This document shows, piece after piece, positions 37,787 through 46,620 of a stretch of 64,000 bases of DNA. Made by a program: the position numbers and the translations under genes. Under the pieces are notes generated by a model that saw only the letters and a list, made by a program, of their open reading frames with translations, made no database searches and was not told where the DNA came from. How positions within the stretch are numbered: position 1 is the first letter of the stretch; every line of letters starts with the position of its first letter. This DNA is from Rhizobium sp. PP-CC-3A-592 (lineage in GTDB: Bacteria; Pseudomonadota; Alphaproteobacteria; Rhizobiales; Rhizobiaceae): contig NZ_QJSR01000001.1 in the NCBI RefSeq assembly GCF_003217095.1, positions 551,716 to 615,715 of the forward strand, in the 5' to 3' direction.

Positions 37787-38128
37787 GTCACGCATCCGCG
37801 ACGTCGTCAGACCTTCTGATGTGAAGGTCTGACATCAAAATCATAAAGCCTGCAGTTCTCACGAACTGCGGGCCTTGTGGTTTTGGAATTTTGAAAATAA
37901 GTATGCACTGTATAAGGCATATTCACTATGCTGGATCGCGGGCCTCCGGCGCCGGTCGAGCTCCCGAAACATCCGAAGCGATCTCGCTTCCCTCGTTCGC
38001 AAGGTCTGCATCGCATCGCGATGCCGTCACTGCTGGACTGCGTCCATCATGCTGCAGAGCCGTCCACGGCCGAGCAGAGAGTACCTGCATAGGCGCCCTC
38101 GCAGGGTGCATCATTGGAGACGGCATTC
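37787..38128. other. Intergenic region after porin with two hairpins
   Basis: 342 bases. The first 100 hold two hairpins. The segment 37890-37930 is AT-rich and may include the integrase promoter. I see no tRNA or att-like repeat next to the integrase. Confidence 0.5.
37808..37884 (+). terminator. Two-hairpin terminator of plus-strand porin
   Basis: First stem CAGACCTTC/GAAGGTCTG (37808-37831); second, near-perfect stem around GCCTGCAGTTC and GAACTGCGGGC (37845-37876) with a TCAC loop, followed by TTGTGGTTTT. Confidence 0.7.
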
Positions 38129-39118
38129 ATGGATATGAACGGCAAACCCTTCGTAGCGGAGTCCTATGGCGCCGGCTCGTTTTCCGGGCTCTCCTACACG
38201 CTGCGCGCGGGGGGCGACTTCGAACCGCCGGCCACGCATACGCTCGTCACACTTCTCGATCGTTATGGCGACACCCTCTGGGAGGGCGGCAAGCACAAGG
38301 CCAATGTCGTCGCCTTCATCTACGATCTCTACGATATGATGCCCGAGAAGGAATTCACCGGCTTCTCCCAGGACATGCTCGACCGGCTGATGAACGCGCT
38401 GCGCAAGCGTGGCAACAGCAATGCCACGATCAACCGCAAGATGTCGGCGCTGAGCAAGCTTCTGCGCAAGGCGCACAAGATCGGCGACATCCATGTCCTG
38501 CCGGATTTCACCCGTCAGAAGGAACGCGCCGGGCGCGTCCGCTTCCTGGAGCATGACGAAGAGGTCAGGCTTTTCGAAGCGATCGGGGTGCGCAACGAGC
38601 TTTATCAACGCCTCTGCATCTTCCTGGTGGATAGCGGAGCGCGTCTTGGCGAGGCGCTCGGTCTTCGCTGGAATGACCTGCAGGGCTCCATGGCGACCTT
38701 CTGGATCACCAAATCCGGGCGCAGCCGCTCCGTACCCCTGACGACACGGGCGCGCAAAGCCATTGGCCATGCCACGGCGCGCGGTCTTGGGCCGTTCTCG
38801 GGCATCGACCAGCAGCAGTTCCGCACGGTGTGGAAGGCGGCGAAACAGGATGCCGGTTTTCTCGACGATCCGGATCTCGTGCCGCATGTGCTGCGGCACA
38901 CCTGCGCCTCACGGCTCGTGCGCGGCGGCATCGATATTCGCCGCGTCCAGATGTGGCTCGGCCACCAGACGCTGCAGATGACGATGCGTTACGCCCACCT
39001 CGCCTCCCACGACCTCGATCTCTGCGTACCCGTGCTGGAGCGCGCCAGTCAGAAAGCCTCCATGTCCGCACGAACAAACCGGATGCCGCAACAGGCGCAG
39101 TCGGAACAGGCATGCTAA
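38129..39118 (+). CDS. Tyrosine-type site-specific recombinase (329 aa)
   Basis: Phage-integrase-fold recombinase. N-terminal SAM-like DNA-binding part (about 30-125, TLVTLLDRYGDTLWEGGKHK, NATINRKMSALSKLLRKA) and catalytic domain with Arg in DSGARLGEALGLRW, Lys in ITKSGRSRSVPL, His-x-x-Arg in HVLRHTCASRL, His in WLGHQTLQMT and nucleophile Tyr in MRYAHLASHD. All catalytic residues are present, so it is likely active. GGAGA precedes ATG 38129. It is not next to a tRNA gene, an excisionase or other phage genes, so it may be a domesticated or orphan recombinase. Confidence 0.93.
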   Translation: MDMNGKPFVAESYGAGSFSGLSYTLRAGGDFEPPATHTLVTLLDRYGDTLWEGGKHKANVVAFIYDLYDMMPEKEFTGFSQDMLDRLMNALRKRGNSNATINRKMSALSKLLRKAHKIGDIHVLPDFTRQKERAGRVRFLEHDEEVRLFEAIGVRNELYQRLCIFLVDSGARLGEALGLRWNDLQGSMATFWITKSGRSRSVPLTTRARKAIGHATARGLGPFSGIDQQQFRTVWKAAKQDAGFLDDPDLVPHVLRHTCASRLVRGGIDIRRVQMWLGHQTLQMTMRYAHLASHDLDLCVPVLERASQKASMSARTNRMPQQAQSEQAC

Positions 39119-39240
39119 AAGCAAGCGAGCGCTGTCCGTGGAGCAGAGACTTCCCCTCCACGCCTGTCTTCTTGCCCCTCAGGCAAGGAACGCGCGTCCC
39201 TCACCCTGCTCTACGCAATGATCGGCGGCAGCATGAAGCC

Positions 39241-40062
39241 CTATGAAGCCGAATCATGCGGAATCTCGTCCGTCACCACGTCGAAACGCACGAGCGTGGC
39301 GGGTCCGAAGGCGGTGGAGAGCGCGACGTCCGTCGCATCGCGTCCGGTCGCCATGAGGATGCGGCCGATGCGGGGCTTGTTGTGGCGGGCGTCGGCCGTG
39401 TGCCAGTGTCCGCCGAGATAGACTTCGAACCAGGCGCTGAAGTCCATGGGATTGACGTCGACCGGCACGCCGATATCGCCGAGATAGCCCGTGCAGTAAC
39501 GCGCCGGGATATTCATGGCGCGGCAAAGGGTGATGGCGAGATGGGCGAAGTCGCGGCAAACGCCCGTCTGATCGGTGAACCCGCCAAAGGCCGAGCGTGT
39601 CGCATCGGCGCGCTGATAGTCGAACCGGATGCGGTTATGGGTGAAGTCCATGATCGCCGCCACGCGCGGCCAGCCCGGAGGCACATGGGAGAAGGTCTGC
39701 CAGGCGAAGTTCGAAAGGCGGTCCGTATCGCAATAGCGGCTGCCGAGCAGGAAGACGAGCACGTCATCGGGCAGATCCTTGATCGAATGCTGCACGGCAT
39801 CGTAGGGAATGATATCGGGCTGGCCGCTGTCGTAAATCTCGAAGGTGGTCGAGAGCGTCGTGATGCCAGCCGGCGCGACGATCCGGCTGCAGCTGTTGCC
39901 GAAGCCATCGACATATTCCCAGGCCTCGATCGGCCGGTCGAACTGCAAAACCTGATCCGTCAGCAGGTCCACGCGCCTGGAGGGATGAATGTTGAGCACC
40001 AGCAACATGGCGGTGTCCTGTTGGCATTCATAGCTGATGTGGAAACCGGCTTTGATCTTCAA
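39241..40062 (-). CDS. Transglutaminase-like protein (273 aa)
   Basis: Transglutaminase/cysteine-protease superfamily protein of the bacterial type. A beta-sandwich N-terminal part (VLNIHPSRRVDLLTDQ, EAWEYVDGFGNSCSRI) precedes the catalytic core: Cys in TDQTGVCRDFAHLAITLCRA, His in GHWHTADARHNKP and Asp just after it. The chosen start is TTG at 40060-40062, with AAGGA nine bases upstream; residues further upstream are antisense to the neighbouring gene and unlike the family. No signal peptide. It is 55 bases downstream of a second transglutaminase-like gene. The substrate is unknown. Confidence 0.87.
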   Translation of the reverse strand: MKIKAGFHISYECQQDTAMLLVLNIHPSRRVDLLTDQVLQFDRPIEAWEYVDGFGNSCSRIVAPAGITTLSTTFEIYDSGQPDIIPYDAVQHSIKDLPDDVLVFLLGSRYCDTDRLSNFAWQTFSHVPPGWPRVAAIMDFTHNRIRFDYQRADATRSAFGGFTDQTGVCRDFAHLAITLCRAMNIPARYCTGYLGDIGVPVDVNPMDFSAWFEVYLGGHWHTADARHNKPRIGRILMATGRDATDVALSTAFGPATLVRFDVVTDEIPHDSAS

Positions 40063-40117
40063 ATGCTCTATCCTTCGGTGGGAGGTGACGGGAGGGTCAT
40101 GCTGGACAGGAAATGGT

Positions 40118-41104
40118 TTAGGATGCCGATTGTTTCGAGCGCGCGCGTTCCGGCGTCTCGATCTCTGCGGCTTGCGGAACGCCGGCTTGCGCATGAGGCT
40201 CGCTGGCGGATGTGTCACCGGCCGTCATCGGCGCCTCGCTGACCACATTGACCTGCACGGTCATGCTGTCGAAGTCGCCTTTCTTGCCGTCATAGCTCCC
40301 CGAAAGCGGCACCGCCTGCCGGGGCGTGCGGGCCACGCCGACGCGGATCAGATCGCGGTTGCCGACGATGCCGTTGGTCGGATCGAATTCCACCCACCCT
40401 GCCCCCGGCAGGTAGACCTGGCACCACGCATGGGTCGATCCGCCGCCCAGCGTGCGCTGCCCATCCCGGCTCGGCACGTAGATATAGCCGGTGACGAATC
40501 GTGCCGCGAGGCCGAGCGAGCGGGCGGCTTCCATCATCAACAGCGCGAAATCGCGGCAGGTCCCCTTGCGCAGGCGCAGTGTTTCCAAAGGCTGCTGGGT
40601 GCCGTGCTCCTGCCGCCGAGCGTAAACGAAGCCCTCGCGAATCGCATAGCAGAGGGTCATCAACAAATGTCCGGTCTCCGTCGGGCGGCCGACCCGCACG
40701 AACTGGCGCGCCCATTTGCCGACCTGGTCGTCCGGATCGGGACAATGTCGCTTCATCGTCCGTTCGAGGTCGAAAGCCTCTTCCGGATCGTAGGAGAACG
40801 GGTAGGTTCGCGCCTCCTCGTCGATCTCGAAATCGATCGGCACATGCGGCGTGTGTTCGAGCCGGATCAGCGTCTCGAAGGTCAGCTCCCGCGCCGGCTT
40901 TTCAAAGCCGACCAGGGCCACGCAGTTGCCGAACACATCATGGATCCAGCGAACGTAGCTCGGCTCTGGAGACACATGCAGAGATGCTTCCAGAAGCGTC
41001 TGATCGAAACTGTCGCGCGGTCGAAACATCAGCCGGTGCTCACCGAAGGCAACCGGCCGCTTGTATCGATAGGACGTCTTGTGGTGAACAGAGAAGAGAA
41101 CCAT
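40118..41104 (-). CDS. Transglutaminase family protein (328 aa)
   Basis: Paralogue of the downstream gene, with the full N-terminal domain starting LFSVHHKTSYRYKRPVAFGE and FRPRDS, as in the common bacterial transglutaminase group. The core has Cys in LRKGTCRDFALLMMEAARSL (about 188-207), His in GGSTHAWCQVYLPG and Asp in WVEFDPTNGIVG. A C-terminal tail of about 50 residues is low in conservation. No signal peptide, so cytoplasmic. In other genomes this type sits with alpha-E and ATP-grasp-like proteins in a peptide-ligation-like context; those partners are absent here. Confidence 0.9.
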   Translation of the reverse strand: MVLFSVHHKTSYRYKRPVAFGEHRLMFRPRDSFDQTLLEASLHVSPEPSYVRWIHDVFGNCVALVGFEKPARELTFETLIRLEHTPHVPIDFEIDEEARTYPFSYDPEEAFDLERTMKRHCPDPDDQVGKWARQFVRVGRPTETGHLLMTLCYAIREGFVYARRQEHGTQQPLETLRLRKGTCRDFALLMMEAARSLGLAARFVTGYIYVPSRDGQRTLGGGSTHAWCQVYLPGAGWVEFDPTNGIVGNRDLIRVGVARTPRQAVPLSGSYDGKKGDFDSMTVQVNVVSEAPMTAGDTSASEPHAQAGVPQAAEIETPERARSKQSAS

Positions 41105-41241
41105 TAGCCGACGTTAGCACCTCGCCTGCCGTTCGTCGCCGGGAAACCTTGGAAAAATCGCAAAATTGCAAGGTCGCCGAAGCCATCCGATCGGCCTCCC
41201 AGCCTCCATATGCGCATCGCAAATAAGCGCCCGGATCGCAG

Positions 41242-41484
41242 CTATTGATCGAAGAACCGCATCCAGGGGTTGTCCAAACGCTTCAGCCTATCGCCAAGCG
41301 CGGAGACCTTGCGGCGGATCACGACCTCGTATTCGCCCGCCGGCATTCCCTCATAAACGACATCGGGAACGATGATCGTAACGCTGCCATATTTCCGAGC
41401 CTTGCGATGCCGCGTTGCAACGCGATCGACAAGCTCTATCGCACCGGCCTCGATGGCATCCGGGAGAAGGCGGGGCTGTTTCAT
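41242..41484 (-). CDS. Small hypothetical protein (80 aa)
   Basis: The frame from ATG 41484 reads MKQPRLLPDAIEAGAIELVD and continues through RKYGSVTIIVPDVVYEGMPA and ends DNPWMRFFDQ. AAAGGA lies eight bases before the ATG. The composition is balanced, unlike the arginine-rich shadow frames nearby, which supports a real protein. I recognise no family. The strand is opposite to the M20 gene and it could share the intergenic space upstream of it. Confidence 0.55.
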   Translation of the reverse strand: MKQPRLLPDAIEAGAIELVDRVATRHRKARKYGSVTIIVPDVVYEGMPAGEYEVVIRRKVSALGDRLKRLDNPWMRFFDQ

Positions 41485-41703
41485 CACGATCATCCTTTCG
41501 CCCCATATGTGGCGCCAGCCGGGCAAACGATCAAGGGGTGGCATTCGGCACGCCGCTGTCAGGACCGAACGTCGACGACGGGCGAACGCGGCAGGCAAAC
41601 GCAGGAAGATCGAGGGGCCGAAGAGCAAGCGCCATGCTGGACGTACCAGCACTGGCCGCATAACGTGAACCCATCCGTTTCAAACAGAGACCTTGATATC
41701 GAC

Positions 41704-42882
41704 ATGCTTCTGAATGATCTCAACAGCTTCATCGACACCGTTTCCCGCGATCGAGAAGCACAGCTTGTCGCCATCCGTCGCGATCTGCACATGCATCCCG
41801 AAGTCGGCTTCAATGTCGAGAGAACGGCAGCCGTCGTGGCGCGGGAACTGTCCGGGCTCGGGATCGAGCATGTGACGGGCGTCGGGCGAACAGGCGTGGT
41901 CGGTTCCATCAAGGGGGGAGCACCCGGCCCGACCCTCCTGATTCGCGCCGACATGGACGCTCTGCCGATCCGGGAGCAGACAGGGCTGCCCTTCGCGAGC
42001 GCCGTCGATGGGCGGATGCATGCCTGCGGACATGATCTTCACACCGCGACCCTGATCGGGATCGGTGCCGTCCTCAAGGAGATCGCACCGCAGCTTCGCG
42101 GCAATATCAAGCTGATGTTCCAGCCTGCGGAGGAGACACAGGAGAGCGGCGCGGCGGCGATGATCGCCGATGGCGTTCTCGACGATGTCGACTTCGCACT
42201 CGGCTTTCACAATCACCCCGACGAGCCGGTCGGCACCTTCAGCTTCGTCGAAGGCATCGCGAACGGTTCGTCCGACGAGTTCGATATCACCCTCCACGCG
42301 GCCTCGGGCCACGCCGCACGGCCGCATCTGGCCATCGACCCCGTCGTTGCCACCGCGCAACTGATCACGCAGCTCCAGACGATCATCTCGCGCGAAGTCG
42401 ATCCCATGCAGCCGGCCGTGCTCACCATCGGCTCCATCCACGGCGGCGATACCCACAACATCATTCCCGACAGCGTGGCCATCATGGGAACCGTGCGTTG
42501 CCAGGATCCGGCGTCCCGCGACGTCATCGAGGCTGCGATCCGGCGCGTCTGTGCGGGTCTGGAAGCGTCGATGCGGGTGCGTTGCGCGATCAATTTCGTG
42601 CGCGGCGTTCCGTCTCTCGTCTCCGACGACCGTCTCTTGACAGTGACGATGTCGGCCATTCGCGATCATTTCGGCGATGTCGTCCATGCCCGTGCTTCAA
42701 ACCTCGGCGCGGAAGATTTCGCACTGGTCGGAGCCCGGGTGCCGGCGTTCCAGCTGGGCGTGGGTGCCGGACAGGACGGGCGGAGCGATCAGCTTCACAA
42801 TTCGGATTACCAGCCCGACGAAGGCTGCATCGTCAACGGGGTCGTCGCGCTCTCGCTTTCGGCCGCGAGATTGCTGTCCTGA
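41704..42882 (+). CDS. M20 family amidohydrolase/peptidase (392 aa)
   Basis: Metal-dependent N-acyl-amino-acid amidohydrolase of the M20D group (hippurate hydrolase-like). Visible: HMHPEVGFNVERTAAVV near the N-terminus, ADMDALPIREQTGLPF, metal ligands in MHACGHDLHTATLIG and PAEETQESGA, HNHPDEPVGT, dimerisation domain with ASGHAARPHLAIDP, and the closing NLGAEDFALV and LHNSDYQPDE. It probably removes acyl groups from an imported N-acylated amino acid or peptide. No signal peptide. About 170 bases separate it from the ABC transporter genes on the same strand. Start: ATG 41704 chosen by homology; a GTG at 41664 would add 13 residues. Confidence 0.92.
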   Translation: MLLNDLNSFIDTVSRDREAQLVAIRRDLHMHPEVGFNVERTAAVVARELSGLGIEHVTGVGRTGVVGSIKGGAPGPTLLIRADMDALPIREQTGLPFASAVDGRMHACGHDLHTATLIGIGAVLKEIAPQLRGNIKLMFQPAEETQESGAAAMIADGVLDDVDFALGFHNHPDEPVGTFSFVEGIANGSSDEFDITLHAASGHAARPHLAIDPVVATAQLITQLQTIISREVDPMQPAVLTIGSIHGGDTHNIIPDSVAIMGTVRCQDPASRDVIEAAIRRVCAGLEASMRVRCAINFVRGVPSLVSDDRLLTVTMSAIRDHFGDVVHARASNLGAEDFALVGARVPAFQLGVGAGQDGRSDQLHNSDYQPDEGCIVNGVVALSLSAARLLS

Positions 42883-43051
42883 GGCAAGAGTTCTCGGCCT
42901 TGAACAGAAGCCGCGTTGCATTTTCTTCTCTTTCAGAGAGCAAGTTTAGAACGATATTGCGGGATTGTGGCATTCGATACAGCTAAGTAGCTCTGAACGC
43001 CGTGGGCTGCCGCTTTCGGCCATGAAACGCATTTGCCAGAACGGATCACCG

Positions 43052-44635
43052 ATGCCGGACCACACGACACCTTCCAGCTTCCTGCAGCCCACGCGTCGCC
43101 GGCTCCTGCAAAATGCGGGGCTGCTGTCCGCAACGCTCTCGGCCGGCGGCTTGCTCCTTCCCGGTGCAGCGCGCGCGCAACAGGCGGCACCGGTCAAGGG
43201 CGGGCATCTCGTTCTCGGTCTTGATACGGCTTCGAGCTCCGACAGGCTCGACCCGGCCTTCTATACCGAAGCCTATATGTACACGGTCGGCTTCCAGCTC
43301 TTCAACACGGTGCTGGAGCTTGGGCCGGATGGGAAGCTGATCGGCGCTCTGGCCGAAAGCTGGGACGCGGCGACGCCGGATGCCAGCACCTGGGTGTTCA
43401 AGCTGAAGAAGGGCATCCAGTTCCACAACGGCAAGGAGCTCGTGGCGCAGGACGTCGTCTACTCGCTCAATCACCACCGTGGCGAAAAGAGCAATTCCGG
43501 CGGCAAGGGCCAGCTTCTGGCCGTGACCGATATCAAGGCGACCGACACGCATGAGGTGACGGTGACGCTGAGCGCCGGCAATGCGGATTTCCCGGCGGCG
43601 CTGGTGGATTATCACATGGGCATCGGCCCGGATGGCGGCGATTTCGACAAGGGTGTCGGCACCGGCGCCTTCGTTCTCGAAGACTTCCAGCCCGGCGTTC
43701 GCGCGCTGACCAAGCGCAACCCGAACTACTGGGCCTCCGACCGCGCCTATGTCGATTCCGTCGAGACGATCGCCATGAGCGACGCGACGGCGCGCATGGC
43801 CGCGCTGCTCAGCGGGCAGGTGCACATCATCAACCGCGTCGAGCCGCGTGCCTTGAGCCGCCTGAGCGCGCGCCCCGGCGTGCAGATCCTGCGCTCGCAG
43901 GAAAACACGATGTTCTGCTTCCCCATGCGGGTGGACGCGGCGCCTTACGACAATGTCGATCTGCGGCTGGCGTTGAAATATGCGATCGATCGCGAGGAGT
44001 TGCAAAAGAGCCTTCTGGTCGGCACCGGCGCCATCGGCAACGACAACCCGATCGCGTCCTGGAACCCCTATTTCGCCAAGGACATTCCCCAGCGTCCCTA
44101 TGATGCCGACAAGGCCGCCTTCCATTTCAAGAAGGCCGGTTCGCCCGGTGGCATCCAGCTCAGCGTGTCCGACAACGGTTTTCCGGGGTCGGTTGATGCG
44201 GCCCAGCTGTTCCAGGCGTCTGCCGCGAAGTCCGGCATCACCATCGATGTCGAGCGCGTGCCCTCCGACGGTTATTGGGACGAGGTCTGGCTGAAGAAGC
44301 CTTTCGTGGCGTCCAACTGGTCCGTTCGGCCGACGGCCGATGCGATGCTGTCGCTGATCTTCCAGTCGGATGCGCCCTGGAACGAGACGGCCTGGAAGGA
44401 CGAAGCCTTCGACAAGCTGCTGGCAGCCGCCCGCGTCGAACTGGACGAGACGAAGCGCAAGCAGATCTACCACGACCTGCAGGTAAAACTGGTCGATGAA
44501 GGCGGCGAGCTGATTCCCCTTTTCGTCGACAACATCGCCGCTGCTTCCGACAAGATCGGCGGTTACGTGCCAGTGCCCGGCGGCGGCGACCTCAGCGGCT
44601 ATCGCATCGCGGAGCGCGTCTGGCTCAACGCCTGA
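43052..44635 (+). CDS. Dpp/Opp-type ABC transporter substrate-binding protein
   Basis: Extracytoplasmic solute-binding protein of family 5 (SBP_bac_5), for peptides or similar solutes. The N-terminus has a twin-arginine-like signal: TRRRLLQNAGLLSATLSAGG ending LPGAARA, so it is probably exported folded by Tat. Core motifs are VKGGHLVLGLDTASSSDRLD, ESWDAATPDASTWVFKLKKG and IQFHNGKELVAQDVVYSL. ATG 43052 is preferred since it directly precedes the signal; an earlier ATG at 43022 has no ribosome site. It is the first gene of a transporter operon. Confidence 0.93.
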   Translation: MPDHTTPSSFLQPTRRRLLQNAGLLSATLSAGGLLLPGAARAQQAAPVKGGHLVLGLDTASSSDRLDPAFYTEAYMYTVGFQLFNTVLELGPDGKLIGALAESWDAATPDASTWVFKLKKGIQFHNGKELVAQDVVYSLNHHRGEKSNSGGKGQLLAVTDIKATDTHEVTVTLSAGNADFPAALVDYHMGIGPDGGDFDKGVGTGAFVLEDFQPGVRALTKRNPNYWASDRAYVDSVETIAMSDATARMAALLSGQVHIINRVEPRALSRLSARPGVQILRSQENTMFCFPMRVDAAPYDNVDLRLALKYAIDREELQKSLLVGTGAIGNDNPIASWNPYFAKDIPQRPYDADKAAFHFKKAGSPGGIQLSVSDNGFPGSVDAAQLFQASAAKSGITIDVERVPSDGYWDEVWLKKPFVASNWSVRPTADAMLSLIFQSDAPWNETAWKDEAFDKLLAAARVELDETKRKQIYHDLQVKLVDEGGELIPLFVDNIAAASDKIGGYVPVPGGGDLSGYRIAERVWLNA

Positions 44636-44806
44636 GCGGAAAGCGCCTCTGACATCAGCCACCTGGAGCATGCCCGGGTGGCTTTCCGGTCGAAACGTGC
44701 ATCTCTCGTTGCATCGCGCACGGGATCGCGTTAGCGCCAGTGCTTCAACTCTTGCAACACAGGCGTCCTCTCCTTGGCTGATGGAATCGAAGCAGACATC
44801 AAGGTC

Positions 44807-45793
44807 ATGTCCGTGCTCGCGGCACCGAAAGCCAGGGGTCTCAGCCTGTGGGCAATGCTCGGCAGGCGGCTTGCGCTCGGTCTGGTGCTGCTCTGGGCGG
44901 TGTCGCTCGTCATCTTTGCCGGCACGCAGATCCTGCCGGGCGATGTCGCAACCGCCATGCTTGGCCAGCAGGCGACGCCGGAGGCGGTTGCAAGTATTCG
45001 GCAGGAACTGGGTCTCGAGCAGCCTGCGGCCGTTCGCTACGTCAAGTGGCTGGGCGGCGCCGTCACCGGCGATTTCGGCCGCAGCTACAGCAACCGGCAG
45101 GATATCGCCAAAAGCATTGCACCGCGCCTGAAGAATACGCTGTTGCTGGCGGCGATGGCCGCCGTGATCGCCGTGCCTCTGTCCATCGGACTTGGCATTC
45201 TGTCCGCCCTTCACGCGGGAAGCTGGATCGATCGCACCATCGGCCTCGTCACGCTCAGCGCCGTTTCGCTTCCGGAGTTCTTTGCGGGCTACCTGTTGAT
45301 CGCCTACTTCTCGGTGACGCATTTCTGGCTGCCGAGCAGCGCCACCGTTTCGGACGGCATGTCGCTGGGGCAGCGGTTCGTCGTGACGCTGCTCCCTTGC
45401 CTGACGCTGGTCCTTGCCGTGGTCGGCCATATGATGCGGATGACGCGCGTGGCGCTCCTCAACGTCATGGCGTCCCCCTACATCGAAACGGCGCTGCTCA
45501 AAGGGCTGCCATGGTCGCGCATCGTCTGGAAGCACGCGCTGCCCAATGCGGTGTCGCCCATCGTCAACGTCGTCGCGCTCAATCTCGCCTACCTCGTCGT
45601 CGGCGTCGTCGTGGTCGAGGTGATCTTCGTCTATCCCGGCATGGGACAGTACCTCGTCGATCACGTGGCAAAGCGCGACGTGCCCGTGGTGCAGGCCGCC
45701 GGCCTCGTCTTTGCGGCGATCTATATTCTTCTCAACATCGTCGCGGATATGATCTCCGTCATCGCCAATCCGCGGCTGAGGCATCCGCGATGA
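44807..45793 (+). CDS. ABC transporter permease, DppB type (328 aa)
   Basis: Inner-membrane permease of the peptide/nickel class, with about six spans. Starts near GRRLALGLVLLWAVSLVIFA and shows the DppB landmarks TQILPGDVA, LGLEQPAAVRYVKWLGGAVTGDFG and the ATPase-contact EAA loop ALLKGLPWSRIVWKHALPNA. ATG 44807 is preferred to an upstream TTG. The stop overlaps the next gene by the ATGA motif. Confidence 0.92.
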   Translation: MSVLAAPKARGLSLWAMLGRRLALGLVLLWAVSLVIFAGTQILPGDVATAMLGQQATPEAVASIRQELGLEQPAAVRYVKWLGGAVTGDFGRSYSNRQDIAKSIAPRLKNTLLLAAMAAVIAVPLSIGLGILSALHAGSWIDRTIGLVTLSAVSLPEFFAGYLLIAYFSVTHFWLPSSATVSDGMSLGQRFVVTLLPCLTLVLAVVGHMMRMTRVALLNVMASPYIETALLKGLPWSRIVWKHALPNAVSPIVNVVALNLAYLVVGVVVVEVIFVYPGMGQYLVDHVAKRDVPVVQAAGLVFAAIYILLNIVADMISVIANPRLRHPR

Positions 45794-46620
45794 GCCGGCT
45801 GCCACCCCTGACGCCCATGGCGGTCATCGGTCTTCTCGGTGCTTCCGCCTTCGTCCTGCTCGCAGCTTTCGCGCCGTGGCTGGCGCCGCATCCCGTGTCC
45901 GACGTGGTGGGCGGCGTCTGGGACCCGCCATCGGCAAATGCGCTGCTCGGCACGGACAATATCGGTCGCGATCTCTTCTCCCGCCTCGTCTGGGGCGCGC
46001 GGGTCACCTTCGTCATCGCCGCTCTCTCGACCGCCATCGCATTTCTTCTCGGGGTCCTCCTCGGCTTCTACGCCGCCGTTCGCGGCGGGTGGATCGATCA
46101 GGTTCTTTCGCGCCTCAACGATCTGATGATGGCCATACCGACGCTGATCTTCGCCCTCGTCGTGCTCGCGGTGCTGCCGAAGACCATGGTGGTGCTGGTT
46201 CTCGTCATGGCGACGCTCGAAGCCACGCGCGTCTTCCGCGTCAGCCGGGCCATCGCCGCGGATCTCGTCGTTCTGGACTACGTCGAGGTCGCGCGGCTGC
46301 GCGGCGAGAGCTGGCGCTGGGTGATCCTGCGCGAAATCCTGCCGAATGCGCTTTCGCCGCTGCTCGCCGAACTCGGCCTTCGCTTCGCCTTCGCCATCCT
46401 GTTCCTGTCGACGCTGTCGTTCCTCGGCCTCGGCGTACAGCCGCCCATTGCCGACTGGGGCAGCCTCGTGAAGGAAAACAAGGACGGGCTGCTGTTCGGC
46501 GTCTTTGCCGCGCTCATTCCGGGCGCCGCCATCGCCATTCTGGTGATCTGCATCAACCTCGTCGTCGACTGGATGCTTCAGAAGACGACAAGCCTGAAGG
46601 GGACCCGCCGCAATGGCTGA
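45790..46620 (+). CDS. ABC transporter permease, DppC type (276 aa)
   Basis: Second inner-membrane permease of the same transporter. Features: LLGTDNIGRDLFSRLVWGAR, a DppC hallmark, then spans near VTFVIAALSTAIAFLLGVLL, and the EAA loop EVARLRGESWRWVILREILP. Overlaps the upstream permease by four bases and the downstream ATPase by eight, consistent with translational coupling. Family members pair with DppB and ATPase subunits to import peptides, nickel or opine-like compounds. Confidence 0.92.
   Translation: MSRLPPLTPMAVIGLLGASAFVLLAAFAPWLAPHPVSDVVGGVWDPPSANALLGTDNIGRDLFSRLVWGARVTFVIAALSTAIAFLLGVLLGFYAAVRGGWIDQVLSRLNDLMMAIPTLIFALVVLAVLPKTMVVLVLVMATLEATRVFRVSRAIAADLVVLDYVEVARLRGESWRWVILREILPNALSPLLAELGLRFAFAILFLSTLSFLGLGVQPPIADWGSLVKENKDGLLFGVFAALIPGAAIAILVICINLVVDWMLQKTTSLKGTRRNG

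Noticed and set aside
42883-43051. Possible SAM riboswitch in front of the methyltransferase operon
   Set aside because: I could not find the core of any SAM riboswitch class here.
43046-45805. 919-codon open frame on the minus strand
   Set aside because: Antisense to the binding protein and permease genes; no family motif.
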